DNA of 11,362 nt from Glomus cerebriforme (taxonomy: Eukaryota > Glomeromycota > Glomeromycetes > Glomerales > Glomeraceae). Every line of letters starts with the position of its first letter. The stretch's first letter is position 1. Positions 1 through 8,470 of this stretch are shown here, piece after piece. The translations under genes and the position numbers were made by a program. The notes under the pieces are model-generated. The model was not told the origin of the DNA. It saw only the letters and a list, made by a program, of their open reading frames with translations, and searched no databases. The stretch lies in contig QKYT01000701.1 in the NCBI GenBank assembly GCA_003550305.1, positions 1 through 11,362 on the forward strand, in the 5' to 3' direction.

Positions 1-3000
1 TATACAAAACGTATCATTTCCGTATATTTATTTCTTATAGGGTTGGATCCCCTTTTGTCTTATCCTTCATTAGAAACAAGTCTCCTGAATAGTTAAGATT
101 AAAAATGTCTGGTCTTTCTGCTTGATCTTTATATATGTCTTCAGTTTCTATCCACATTATGAGCGAGTCTATATCTGTATAAAGTAGATGAGCTTTATCT
201 TCATAGTGAGGCTTTATGTAACCGTACCAAAAGTTGAACATCATAGCCTTGCTAATGTCGAGAATTGCCTGCCCTACATAAATTGGTTTGTTTAGAGTTA
301 CTGTACTTTTTAACATATGGACTGCTGTAATTCCCCCTTCGAATGCTTTAAAGCCTACATATAATGGTGAACTTGCTAGGCACCTGATTTTTTTATCCTC
401 TTCTGTTCGGAGTAATTCTACTCTCATATGTTTACGAACATTTTCCATTTGTTTGCCAAAGACTGCATTATTCTTTAGTTTATAACATGATCCCAAACTC
501 ATCCCCAGCAGTGGCCTTAGCTATTTTGCGTTTACAAATATTTTTCTCAATATAGTCTTTCATCCATGGAGACTGCCGAAATTTAAGAGCATCATGAATC
601 TTTGTAACTTTTATCCCATTTTCATGTATAATTGGAGTACACAATAATGGACCACGTAGTTCTTTTTGGGATAAAGGGTTTGGACAAGCTTTTCTCCTAT
701 TATATATTTTTCATCCCCAACTTCTTTATCATGTACTAATCTTTCATTATACAAGCTAAGCCATTCTTCTGGAACTATCTGCTTTTCTAGTGCTAAAGGA
801 TAATCTGCAAAGAAATCATGCAAGTGCACTGGGGCTTCTAGATCAACTTCCAATGTATATCCTATTTCAGCATCTGGTGCAATGCTTTGTATGTCCGGAA
901 CCTGTTCTGGGCTTACTTTTCCCAATATTTCTGTAGGCATGTATTGGGTCATCGCACCTGAATATAAAGCATTCATATCGTTATATAAGATCCAAGATGT
1001 TGGTTTGCCTGGATTGTAATCGGGACATTTAGGATTATTAGTTTTAGCATAACGGTAACTTGCCATTGTCATGCCTCCACGAATGCCCTTCTCAACCATC
1101 AAGTACTCGTCCATATTTATCATTAGCTTAAGTTCAGCTTCACTACTTTTGTATAAGGAATCATTAAACATTCCTGGTGCAGATACATAATGAGAAGGAT
1201 CTAAGCTGTCATCTTTCAAGCACATGATAGTGTAGTTCATGAAAACATCTGCAAGTAAAAGTACATCAGTTTTGAAATAAAGGTCATGATACTCTCCAAA
1301 ATTTTGCATCTCAAATGTTTGCCATATTTTTTGCGCATGATCATAATCTTCTTTATTAATATTTTGTTGACTAAGAATCGAATAAAAATCCTTTCTTGGT
1401 GGTAGCTTTGTTCTGTCAAATTTTTCCCATGCATTTGTCCAGTCATATGGAAAGACCCCCTTTCGAAAAAGAAGCTTAATCTTGTCTATTGAATAGCCTT
1501 TCTCAGTAAAGTACCTAATAGTTAGGGGAAATTTTTTGATCTTTCCTCCTAGACATTCTACTAATTTATCTAATCTCATTCCCATATGCTGAAAGCTATC
1601 AAGAAATCAGAGCTGGCTAACATCCATGGCTTTGTACTTTCCTATATTCTCTGGAATGCAATTTAGATTATCAGCCGTGAACTTGCTCACAACTTTCATA
1701 AGCGGATGAGAGTCATATCCCCAGAAATTATGACATATAAGAGGCACTTTGGTTTCAAAAGAGCTTATTCGCAATTTTTTATTACAAGAGTCATGAGCTG
1801 GGCCTCAGTACTTTCCATTTATATGATCATGATCTTTTACTTTGTGGTTAAGAGCACTTAAGGCTTTTCAGTATCTTTTCTGCACCTCTTTCTTTTCAGG
1901 ATGCTCCTTTTCCATACATGTTTCCCATTCCTTAACTTCTAATAATCTATGCTTTGCTTCTTCGAGTTTTTTTATTACCTCTGGTGCTGGTTTTAAGAAA
2001 GGTCCCTTGCAAATCCAGCATTCAGTCGCTTCATTGTATGCTTTAAGATCCCCTGGTGCCATTATCATTTTTGCAAACGCAGATAAGTCCTCCTGTATGT
2101 TTGCCAGCTCCTTCTCAATTTTTGTGACAAATCTTTCAAGCGCATCTGGACTCCTATATAAATCATGATTTATGATTTCATAGTCAAGTGAACTATCCAT
2201 ATGAATAACTACATAGCAATAGCCACACGGCTTGTGCATCTGTAATCTTTCGGTATGGGTTAACTTCGTCTTTTCTTCTGGGGTTAACTTTTCGGTTAAT
2301 ATTTCTAGATCCCAGAAAATGCGATATGGATTTGGTTGCATGCATTTATGATTATAGAAAGCTTTGACACTCCTATTTTTCACCGGCATTTGTGGTTGCT
2401 GGGGGGGCATTATTTAGATCCTTGCATTTTGGTAAATGTTCATTATATCTTATCTCTGAAGAATATACATGAAGACAATAACGACAAATATATTTTCGCC
2501 CTTTATGTTTGCTATGATTGTACACCAGCTTATGTAAATCTTTGATAATGCAGTAATGGCTTCTATCATCTTCTATAATTACTAGAAGATTTACTTGCTT
2601 GTATTCTTTCCCTCTTCTTTCTGAAACATAGCGAAATTCAAGACACTCATTCTGGTTATGCCATTCATAAACATATAGACTGATTTCAGGATTATTTTCT
2701 TTGAACTTTTTATAAACTGGTGTTGAGACTGATACTGGAATTGGAATGTCATCCATATTAAGTTCCTCCATGAAACCTCCATATAGCCGATGTGGATTTC
2801 TTTCTGGATGAACTTTAACTGAATGCAAAACTCCTAGGACACTCCATCTGAAACACCAGTCATCATTATTTTGAATATTAATAATTCTGTTATTACGTTT
2901 TGGCATAGTTTCAGGTAAAGGTATATGGGCAGTAGGACCAATTGGATTAAAATCAGCTATCTCTATACTTATTTCTTCGATATAATCAAGATACGCATCT

Positions 3001-3005
3001 GACAT
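1..3005 (-). pseudogene. POLB: Polinton/Maverick-type protein-primed DNA polymerase B, broken and 3'-partial
   Basis: Family B polymerase with 3'-5' exonuclease, the replication enzyme of Polinton/Maverick elements and relatives. Four readable blocks lie in order. 3005-2373 holds a C-X2-C-X12-H-X4-C zinc finger (C174, C177, H190, C194 of 210 aa). 2410-1868 holds the Exo I motif FWDLEIL (D34, E36) and a CWIC zinc pair. 1867-611 is one frame with three TGA stops (1868-1870, 1805-1807, 1607-1609); it holds Exo II NFWGYD, Exo III YFKTD (Y103, D107 from the 1585 ATG), the GIRGG turn and motif A YNDMNALYSGAM (D203). 502-35 holds motif B KLKNNAVFG and motif C YTDIDS, where Ile replaces the usual Thr but both Asp remain. 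Frameshifts lie at a G7 run (2401-2407), near 620 and near 490; more stops lie at 35-37 and 14-16. The thumb region would lie left of the window. The start is uncertain: the frame is open upstream of 3005 to a TGA about 30 bp away. Polinton is favoured over mitochondrial plasmid polymerase because of the N-terminal zinc finger. Confidence 0.9.
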
Positions 3006-3208
3006 TTGGTATATAGTTAACTCTAACCATCACGCTATTACTTGCTTATAAAATTTTTTCTTTAATTAATTATTTCCTATTCCTTTCACTTTTCGATCAG
3101 TTAAGACGGCATTTGCAGGCTTGCCAAAACGGTTCTAGCTATCTTTCCGAAACTGAAGCATTAACTATTTATTAATTATTCTTTTGATATTTAGTGATAA
3201 AAAATAGG
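3006..3208. promoter_or_regulatory. Divergent intergenic spacer between polymerase and Cys-rich gene
   Basis: About 200 bp separate two head-to-head reading frames, so any promoter for either gene should lie here. The sequence is A+T-rich with TTAATTAATTATT at 3062-3074 and TATTTATTAATTATT near 3167-3181, but I cannot name a specific TATA box or factor site. The 30 bp next to 3005 may still be coding for the polymerase. The call is positional inference only. Confidence 0.3.
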
Positions 3209-3585
3209 ATGATCGGTGAATATTCCTGCCTATTTCTCTGCAATACTGGAAAGGCTTGTAAAAATCCTTGCATTCGTCCTGAAAAATGCCAGTTTCATTG
3301 GAAAGCTAAGAAACGAGTACTATGCTCTGATTGTAGGAAGCCTACAGCTTTTGCTTGTGGCCGATGCCCACTACATGTTAGAGGCTATTATGTTATCCAG
3401 CATTATATCAGGCTTTGATTACAGATGCAAAAAAACATTTTGAGCAAATAATGATCACCCAAAGAGATAGGCTTGCAATTCTTAATATTACTCTTTGCAG
3501 GGAATGCCTCCTTCTGATAAAAATGGATGAGGGAAAATATTGTGATAGTTGCCGGCCAGAACAAATGGAAAATAACTTTGGCTAA
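3209..3585 (+). pseudogene. Small Cys-rich zinc-binding-like protein, one frameshift
   Basis: I do not recognise this gene by name. The first ATG at 3209 opens a frame to 3418 (about 69 aa) with C-X3-C-X5-C-X2-H (C17, C21, C27, H30) followed by C-X2-C-X7-C-X2-C-X2-H (C39, C42, C50, C53, H56). At about 3401-3412 the coding frame shifts and continues to the TAA at 3583-3585 with a C-X2-C-X11-C-X2-C zinc-ribbon-like pair (LCREC ... YCDSC). Joined, it would be about 125 residues carrying three Cys/His clusters with basic spacers. It is divergent from the polymerase relic, about 200 bp away, which is compatible with both belonging to one Polinton-like element. Base composition is less A+T-extreme than the DNA to the right, as in the polymerase. 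A nucleic-acid or protein-binding role is inference from the Cys/His pattern; nothing catalytic is visible. Confidence 0.6.
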
Positions 3586-3599
3586 CTTTATACTGGCAA

Positions 3600-4412
3600 A
3601 TTTTCGTTAGACTTACTTCTTATATTTTTTCGTTAAACTTTTATGATTAATATGCTATTTGATGAGCCAGCTTGTACAGAATCCGTTCTTGATTAAGGAT
3701 TTTTTCTGGATTTTTACAGTAAGGATATTGATTTTTTCATTAGATTTATTAATTCCCGGTAGGGCAGAATCGTTAGACTTAAATGAATTATGTATTAGAT
3801 AAGAAGTTAGCCAGCATGAAGTCAATTCCTGATATATACTTTTCATTAGACTTATAAAATTCCTGGCAGGACGAAATCATTAAACTTAAATTTTTTGTTA
3901 ATTTATATGCTATTTATTAAGCTATCTTGCGTAGAACCTGTTCTTGACTAAGGAAAAGTTGGGACAATTCCGTGGATTTCTTCTGGATTTTTACAGGATG
4001 ATATTTCATTAGACTTTTATATAAAATATGCTATTTAATAAGCTAGCCTGCATTGAACTCGTTCTTGATTAAGGAAAAGTTGTGACAAAAATCCCGTTAG
4101 ATTTATTTAACAATTATGCTATTTAATGAGCTAGCTTGTACAGAAGGCATTCTTGTATATAGAAAAGTTCATTAGATTTAAAAGTTACATGATTTTTCAT
4201 TAGATTTAAGAAAATCGTTAGATTTATTTATGGGATAATAAGGACGGTTAGACTTAATTTCGTTAGACTTATTTTTTTGTTAGACTTATTTATAGGGTAA
4301 TAAGGACAGTTAAACTTATTTTCGTTAGACTTAAGTAATAAATATGTTATTTAAAGAGCTAACTCACGCAGAATCAATTCCTGATATAATAATTTTTGTT
4401 AGATTTAATAAA
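3600..4412. repeat. Degenerate tandem repeat with about 17 gTTAGAcTTA-type motifs
   Basis: A long unit begins around TATGCTATTTAATGAGCTAG and continues as a ttCTTGATTAAGGAAAAGTT-like stretch. Recognisable copies start near 3649, 3785 (weak), 3904, 4025, 4113 and 4340. Between and after them a short motif of the form (c/t)(g/a)TTAGA(c/t)TTA(tt) recurs on the plus strand. Its copies lie near 3605, 3631, 3738, 3771, 3844, 3878, 4007, 4094, 4170, 4199, 4216, 4246, 4261, 4279, 4308, 4323 and 4398. A secondary direct repeat, TTTATgGGaTAATAAGGACgG, occurs at about 4226 and 4289. The spacing is uneven and all motifs point the same way. No reading frame of note crosses the region. It lies immediately downstream of the Cys-rich gene, so it could be a subterminal repeat of the Polinton-like element or an unrelated minisatellite. 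Confidence 0.75.
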
Positions 4413-4435
4413 TATAACTGAAAAATTGATATAGA

Positions 4436-4596
4436 AATTAAGATTCTAGAGCCGTTAGAAACTTTTCTAATATATTAATAAAAATTGATATGCTTTCTGA
4501 GGTTGGAGAAGCCACACAGAATTAAGAAATATAATATCAAAATTAAGATTCTAGAGCTGATAGAAGCTCTTCTAATATAATAAGAAAAATTGATAT
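4436..4596. repeat. Two-copy direct repeat (about 103-bp spacing) with internal hairpin
   Basis: AATTAAGATTCTAGAGC begins two copies, near 4436 and 4539, and each ends in an AAAAATTGATAT-like stretch. Each copy contains a hairpin: TTAGAAA-CT-TTTCTAA in the first and TAGAAG-CT-CTTCTA in the second. One stem pair changes from A-T to G-C on both sides, so pairing is kept. The 45 bp between the copies (around 4495-4538) show no further structure. Confidence 0.65.
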
Positions 4597-4610
4597 TATT
4601 TTTAACGTTC

Positions 4611-4759
4611 TGTGGCCCACACACACAATGTTTCAGTGGAGGTCAGACCTTCAGTCCTTAAACCCCCACTTTCACATTGTGTACTGCATATTTTATGCAA
4701 ATACTTGGCTAATCACTGCAAAAAATATTTCCAAAATGTTTTTACATTTTTTGTAAAAA
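4611..4759. repeat. Cluster of four short hairpins, more G+C than flanks
   Basis: TGTGG-C-CCACA lies at 4611-4621. A larger fold pairs ACACAATGT (4623-4631) with ACATTGTGT (4674-4682), then AGTGGAGG (4635-4642) with CCCCCACT (4663-4670) with one mismatch, separated by a 3x3 internal loop. Next are TGCATA-TTT-TATGCA (4685-4699) and TTTTTACA-TTTTT-TGTAAAAA (4739-4759). The patch stands out from its very A+T-rich flanks. It could be the end of a non-autonomous transposon or an RNA-forming segment. I see no tRNA arms or RNA polymerase III boxes I would trust. Confidence 0.5.
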
Positions 4760-5179
4760 TTATTANAAAAAAAAAAGAAAAAAAATACATATAAAGAAGA
4801 AAATACAAGTGATGTAAATGAATCACAAAATAAAAAACAAAAATGAAATAATGAACAATCATCTATCTGTTATAAAAATAACAAATTGAAAAAAAAGTAT
4901 TCTGATAAAATAAATTATTCTGTAATAAAAATTTTTGTAATATATAATATTTCCTTTAGTATGATCAAAAACCCATAATTTATTGATATACTCAAAATCC
5001 TTTAGTCAGAATATAACTTATCTACTGGCAAGTTTTAATTAGAATATTATTGGAAGTTAAATTATCTTATGTAAATTTATGAGTTTATAATGAATTAAAT
5101 AAAGAATCTAATTGTATAATTGATAAGATTAATCAATTATTTTAATTTTTCTATATTAAGTATTTAAAGCATTAACATT
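4760..5179. other. A+T-rich stretch without recognisable gene
   Basis: The stretch starts with a poly-A tract containing an ambiguous base at 4766 and continues as A+T-rich DNA with stops in all frames. The right end may contain further, unreadable N-terminal sequence of the hAT relic that becomes legible near 5180. I see no strong repeat or RNA feature. Confidence 0.5.
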
Positions 5180-5700
5180 TGATTTATTTACTATTATATT
5201 ATGTATTAGATGATTAAATAGACCTATATGATAATAGTATATGAATATTTATGCTTATTATAAATCAAAAGAAGAAATATCTTTTGAAACTTGAGAATCT
5301 TCAATATATATCTAATGTTATTGAAGAAATTATTAGTAAAATTGGAATTGATAAATTTGCTACTATAATATCTAATAATAGTATCAATATTGCTGCTATA
5401 TATAGAATTATTTCACAAAAATATTCAAGCATTCTTAATATAAGATGCATTATACACTGTATTAATTTAATCAATTCTAACATTATTAAAATTAATAAGA
5501 CAAATAAGTTAGTTAAGCAAGTGAATATTATTACAAAATTTTTTAAAAATTCTACCATAAGCATGACATTACTCAAAGATACTATTAAATTAAAAAATAT
5601 TTAGGGAAAAATCTGAAAGTATATATCAAAACTAGATGAACTATGATATACAAAAGCATAAGCTCAATTTGATAACTTAAAAATGCATTGCAATATGTAT
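5180..5700 (+). pseudogene. hAT-superfamily (DUF659-like) transposase fragment
   Basis: Fragment of the RNase H-like core of a hAT transposase, which cuts and pastes DNA using a DDE triad. The clearest part is the open frame 5251-5604 (117 codons). Residues 11-16 (LLKLEN) and 30-39 precede SNNSIN (41-46), where hAT proteins usually have S-D-N; the catalytic Asp is replaced by Asn. RCIIHCINLI (65-74) matches the conserved R-C-x-x-H-C-x-N-L signature, and KFFKNS (96-101) follows. The same frame upstream reads LDD-stop-IDLYDNSI-stop-IF, with TAA at 5215-5217 and TGA at 5242-5244 where relatives tend to have Trp. After a frameshift near 5600, 5613-5699 reads KVYIKTR-stop-TM then SISSI and LKNALQYV, matching the downstream KTRWT signature with TGA for Trp. 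No C-terminal dimerisation domain is recognisable further right, so this is a dead internal fragment. Confidence 0.75.
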
Positions 5701-6184
5701 TTTTTTAAATTTATCAAATTAATATGTTTAGGATAATATAAATATGAGTGTTGCTAATTTGCATCCAGAGTGAAGATTACGTGAGGTGATTATCATCCAA
5801 ATGATTTTACTTTTTATTGTCCTATTACATAATTTTTATTATTTTTTAATGTATTACAAAAATAATTATATAAATTTATTTTTTTAAAAGTATTTAAAGT
5901 TATGATGAATCAAAAATTTCAAAATAGTAACTTTATTAATTTTTTTTTGACAAGTTAAACATATTTATTGTATTAAGTGTCAATTGCTGAATACATTTTA
6001 TAAATTATGTATACATCCTCTATAAAGAAAAATGCAACTTATCATATAAGATTATTAGTTTGTAAGGATAGGAATTACAAACAAATTTCCCTTGGTGCAA
6101 ATGACCCTTATGCTTTATCTTGAATCTTTTGACAGTAATTTTATTAATTGAACAATAGATGATTATTATGCATTACTACATCTT
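5701..6184. other. A+T-rich stretch without recognisable gene
   Basis: This follows the hAT relic and probably contains its unreadable 3' part. The one structure I can support is an 8-bp inverted repeat, GTTTGTAA (6058-6065) with TTACAAAC (6075-6082). It is followed by a slightly G+C-richer patch, CCCTTGGTGCAAATGACCC (6089-6107), that resembles a transposon end in composition but has no partner that I can find in the window. Confidence 0.45.
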
Positions 6185-6788
6185 CTATTCCATTTCATAA
6201 TCTTCCTCATCCTTCTCATTTTCTTTATCTATACCCCTTAATGTTATGTTTGTACTTTTTCTCATTTCACTTAATAATACAAGTATTTTCACTATATCAT
6301 TACTTGCTATCCTTGCTACCACATTCTCCTTATGAATTCTAATATAATTAAACACAAAAAATATTATATAAGAAGTTACACTCTATAACTAAGATTCAAA
6401 CAGTAAAATCAATAATATTACCTAACTTCTTCCAAAATATACTTAAAAATTCTTCATAATACCTCTCATTAAGCTTAGTAATTCTTCTTCCTTTTCCTTT
6501 TATGTAATTATCTATTAACTAATAAAATAATAATTAAGATTAATTATTTATAGCTGAGAGATAATAAGTCATAAAAGTTAATGAATATTTTATTTACATT
6601 GAAGTCTTATACTAGACCTTGAAATTTTTGCTAACAGTGCTCCCTAAATATTTTATACCAAATCTCAAATTAATTTTATTTGCAAGCTCTTTTCAAAAAA
6701 AAAATTTTTCTCTTAGTTTAAAAGAATGATAATATGCATTTACTTCTTTTCATTTATTGATTAATATTCGTAATTGATCTTCTTTTCA
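6185..6788 (-). pseudogene. Unidentified protein-coding relic, possibly once intron-containing
   Basis: I do not recognise this gene. Three coding-like blocks run right to left on the minus strand. Block A, 6785-6597, is one frame with TGA at 6752-6750 and 6695-6693 and TAG at 6614-6612; it includes KEVNAYYHSFKLREKF and KELANKINLRFGIKYLGSTV. Block B, 6518-6422, includes GKGRRITKLNERYYEEFLSI followed by FWKKLG. Block C, 6382-6185, is open to a TAG at 6187-6185; it includes RIHKENVVARIASNDIVKIL and ends acidic (KENEKDEEDYEME). Between A and B the DNA begins GTAAATAAAATATT and ends TTTTATTAG (about 80 nt). Between B and C it begins GTAATATTATT and ends TTATATTAG (83 nt). Both look like fungal introns, though the exon phases do not match as drawn, so indels or other splice sites must be involved. 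The amino acid composition is protein-like and lacks the low complexity of chance A+T-rich frames. Confidence 0.5.
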
Positions 6789-7298
6789 CATATTGATAGT
6801 TTCTTAAAGAAAATTTTAATAAAAAATATTTGAATTTGATGAATTTAATAGAAAATTCAAAAAAAAACTATATCTTTAAATGACTTCAAAAATAAAAAAT
6901 CATATTTGTATTTGATGTATTGAATTAGTCAGTTTATTTTTCAAGTTTGTCTTCATTGAATTAATCATCTTACTTTTATTAAATAATATAACAAATTATT
7001 ATGGTATCTAAATTAGAAAAAAAAGCTTAACTAAATCAACCTAATTATTCAATCTAAATTCTTATCATGATATAACTATAAATTCAATTAAAATACATAT
7101 GATCACGATAAATGCTATATGAATCCAATTAAAATACATATGACATTTCATAAGAAAAAAAATAAAAAAAATAAAGTGATTTCTTCAATTTTGTATTACC
7201 ATTAATCATTAAACTTTACTATTACATAATTTTATTACTAATACTAACAGTACAAATAAACATTCATAAAAAAAAATTTGTTACAAATTTTTTGATCT
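6789..7298. other. A+T-rich stretch with one 18-bp direct repeat
   Basis: No gene is visible. CAATTAAAATACATATGA occurs at 7085-7102 and again at 7126-7143, 41 bp apart, with similar flanks (CTATAAATT and CTATATGAATC before each copy). The rest is A/T runs. The left end may contain unreadable upstream sequence of the minus-strand relic at 6185-6788. Confidence 0.45.
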
Positions 7299-8280
7299 TT
7301 AGTTATTCAGACATTTTGGAACATAATGGCCAACGTGATTACAATTTTTACAACATCTTTCTCTTTTTTTGCCTTCTTGATTTAGTACAACTTTTTTTCA
7401 TAATCTTTATTAGTAATATTAGTTATATCTCGAACATGCTTTACTTTCTTTTTTTGAGATTCACCACATGACTTGTATCTATTAGGTTGTTGACCTTTAT
7501 ATTTCACCTATAATAGATTACCAATATGTATAGAAATTATATTTTTCTGTTAGTCAGATAGTTTTGCTTTTATACTTCAATAAAATATTCTATTTGATTA
7601 ACAAATTTATCAACTTTATCAGTCTAAATAGCCAAATTAAATACCTTTTTAGCATATTCCATACCAAATCCTTTTGTTTAGGACCTTAAGATTGTATAAT
7701 ATTAAGAGTTTGTCTAAAATTTGTAAGATGTTAAAATAATAATTGAGGGCTTTCTAATTCATTTTCTTTAATTTAGAATATTAGTTTCTTATATTGTTTA
7801 ATATTATACTTATTATAATTATGCCATCTTCGAAAAATAAGGAATATATAGAACTGTATATAAATTGAATAGAACATAACTCAAAAGAAATGCCTACATA
7901 CAATTTCTCTATTGATAAGTCAAAGACAGATACAGTACATAAATATGATTTGATATCAAGCAAAATAATATGTTGTAATTTTGATTTTTATCTATAATAT
8001 CTAATTACTTTTCATACTTATCAAATACTATTATGAGATATTTTCTTGATTAATAAAGAAAATAGAAATTGAGATTGATCATAAGTATCTTTTCTGACTA
8101 TCTCTTGTTAATAAGAATCATCCAATATCTATGAAAAAAAAGGTATTTTTTTTGATAATTATCTTTATTATTTTTATTAATAAATACTAATTCTTCTTTA
8201 TTAACTATTAGTAATATACTTACTTCTAAAAATGGTAATCAATCTTCAATTAATTTCACATCATAGCTAATGTTCTGAAA
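7299..8280 (-). pseudogene. MULE-type transposase C-terminal relic: SWIM finger plus CCHC zinc knuckle
   Basis: The C-terminal part of a Mutator-like (MULE/FAR1-type) transposase, read right to left. From 8280 a frame gives SYDVKLIED-stop-LPFLEVS and continues with stops to about 7990. A SWIM zinc finger follows: YLCT at 7943-7934, then VCRHFF (Cys 7898-7896, His 7892-7890). Its expected second Cys after LCT is lost to an apparent one-base frame change. The next frame carries RRWHNYNKYNIKQYKKLIF, then ENELESPQLL and LNIIQS, broken only by TAA codons at plausible Gln positions. A further frame gives MEYAKKVFNLAI and VDKFVNQIEYFIEV. The tail has a basic linker (NRYKSCGESQKKK, VRDITNITNKDYEKK) and a C-X2-C-X4-H-X4-C knuckle (7352-7311), ending at TAA 7301-7299. 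The DDE catalytic core is absent from the window. The order SWIM, linker, knuckle is what I expect of MULE proteins in such fungi. Confidence 0.7.
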
Positions 8281-8284
8281 AAAA

Positions 8285-8455
8285 TCCAGTTTGATCTGAA
8301 TCTGCAGATTTGATCTGAAACAGATTCAGATCAGTTTGCAAATTTAAAATCTGTATATCTGATCTGAATCAAATAAATCTGATCTAAATCTGATCTGATT
8401 AGATCAGATTATGATACAAAAAAATTTGGATCTAATCCAATCAGATTCAGATCTT
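8285..8455. repeat. GATCTGA-rich fold-back cluster
   Basis: GATCTGA/TCAGATC words dominate this patch in both orientations. TGATCTGAATCTG (8292-8304) pairs perfectly with CAGATTCAGATCA (8321-8333). The same 12-bp arm recurs inverted at 8442-8453, giving an outer pair about 160 bp apart. AATCTGATCT (8387-8396) pairs with AGATCAGATT (8401-8410) over a GATT loop. The cluster lies directly upstream of the MULE relic on that relic's strand, so it may be an unrelated MITE-like insertion or that element's subterminal repeat. Confidence 0.65.
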
Positions 8456-8470
8456 CATATATTAAATATG

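Noticed and set aside
1842..2168. 108-codon plus-strand open frame
   Set aside because: It is antisense to the polymerase exonuclease region, whose minus-strand reading has clear catalytic motifs.
4611..4700. Possible tRNA or tRNA-derived SINE head
   Set aside because: The G+C-richer hairpin patch lacks a cloverleaf, and I could not place convincing A and B boxes.
4612..4794. 60-codon plus-strand open frame
   Set aside because: It covers the hairpin cluster and a poly-A run with an N, and has no protein-like character beyond that.
7781..7963. 60-codon minus-strand open frame starting at TTG
   Set aside because: Only its first part (LLDIKSYLCT) is genuine MULE coding sequence; the rest is the wrong frame, since the SWIM Cys-Arg-His lies in a neighbouring frame.
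1868..8280. Variant nuclear genetic code (TAA/TAG as Gln, TGA as Trp)
   Set aside because: Reading stops as sense restores many motifs, but the same relics carry frameshifts and a lost catalytic residue, and the polymerase TGA sites fit Arg better than Trp. Decay by transitions is the simpler explanation.
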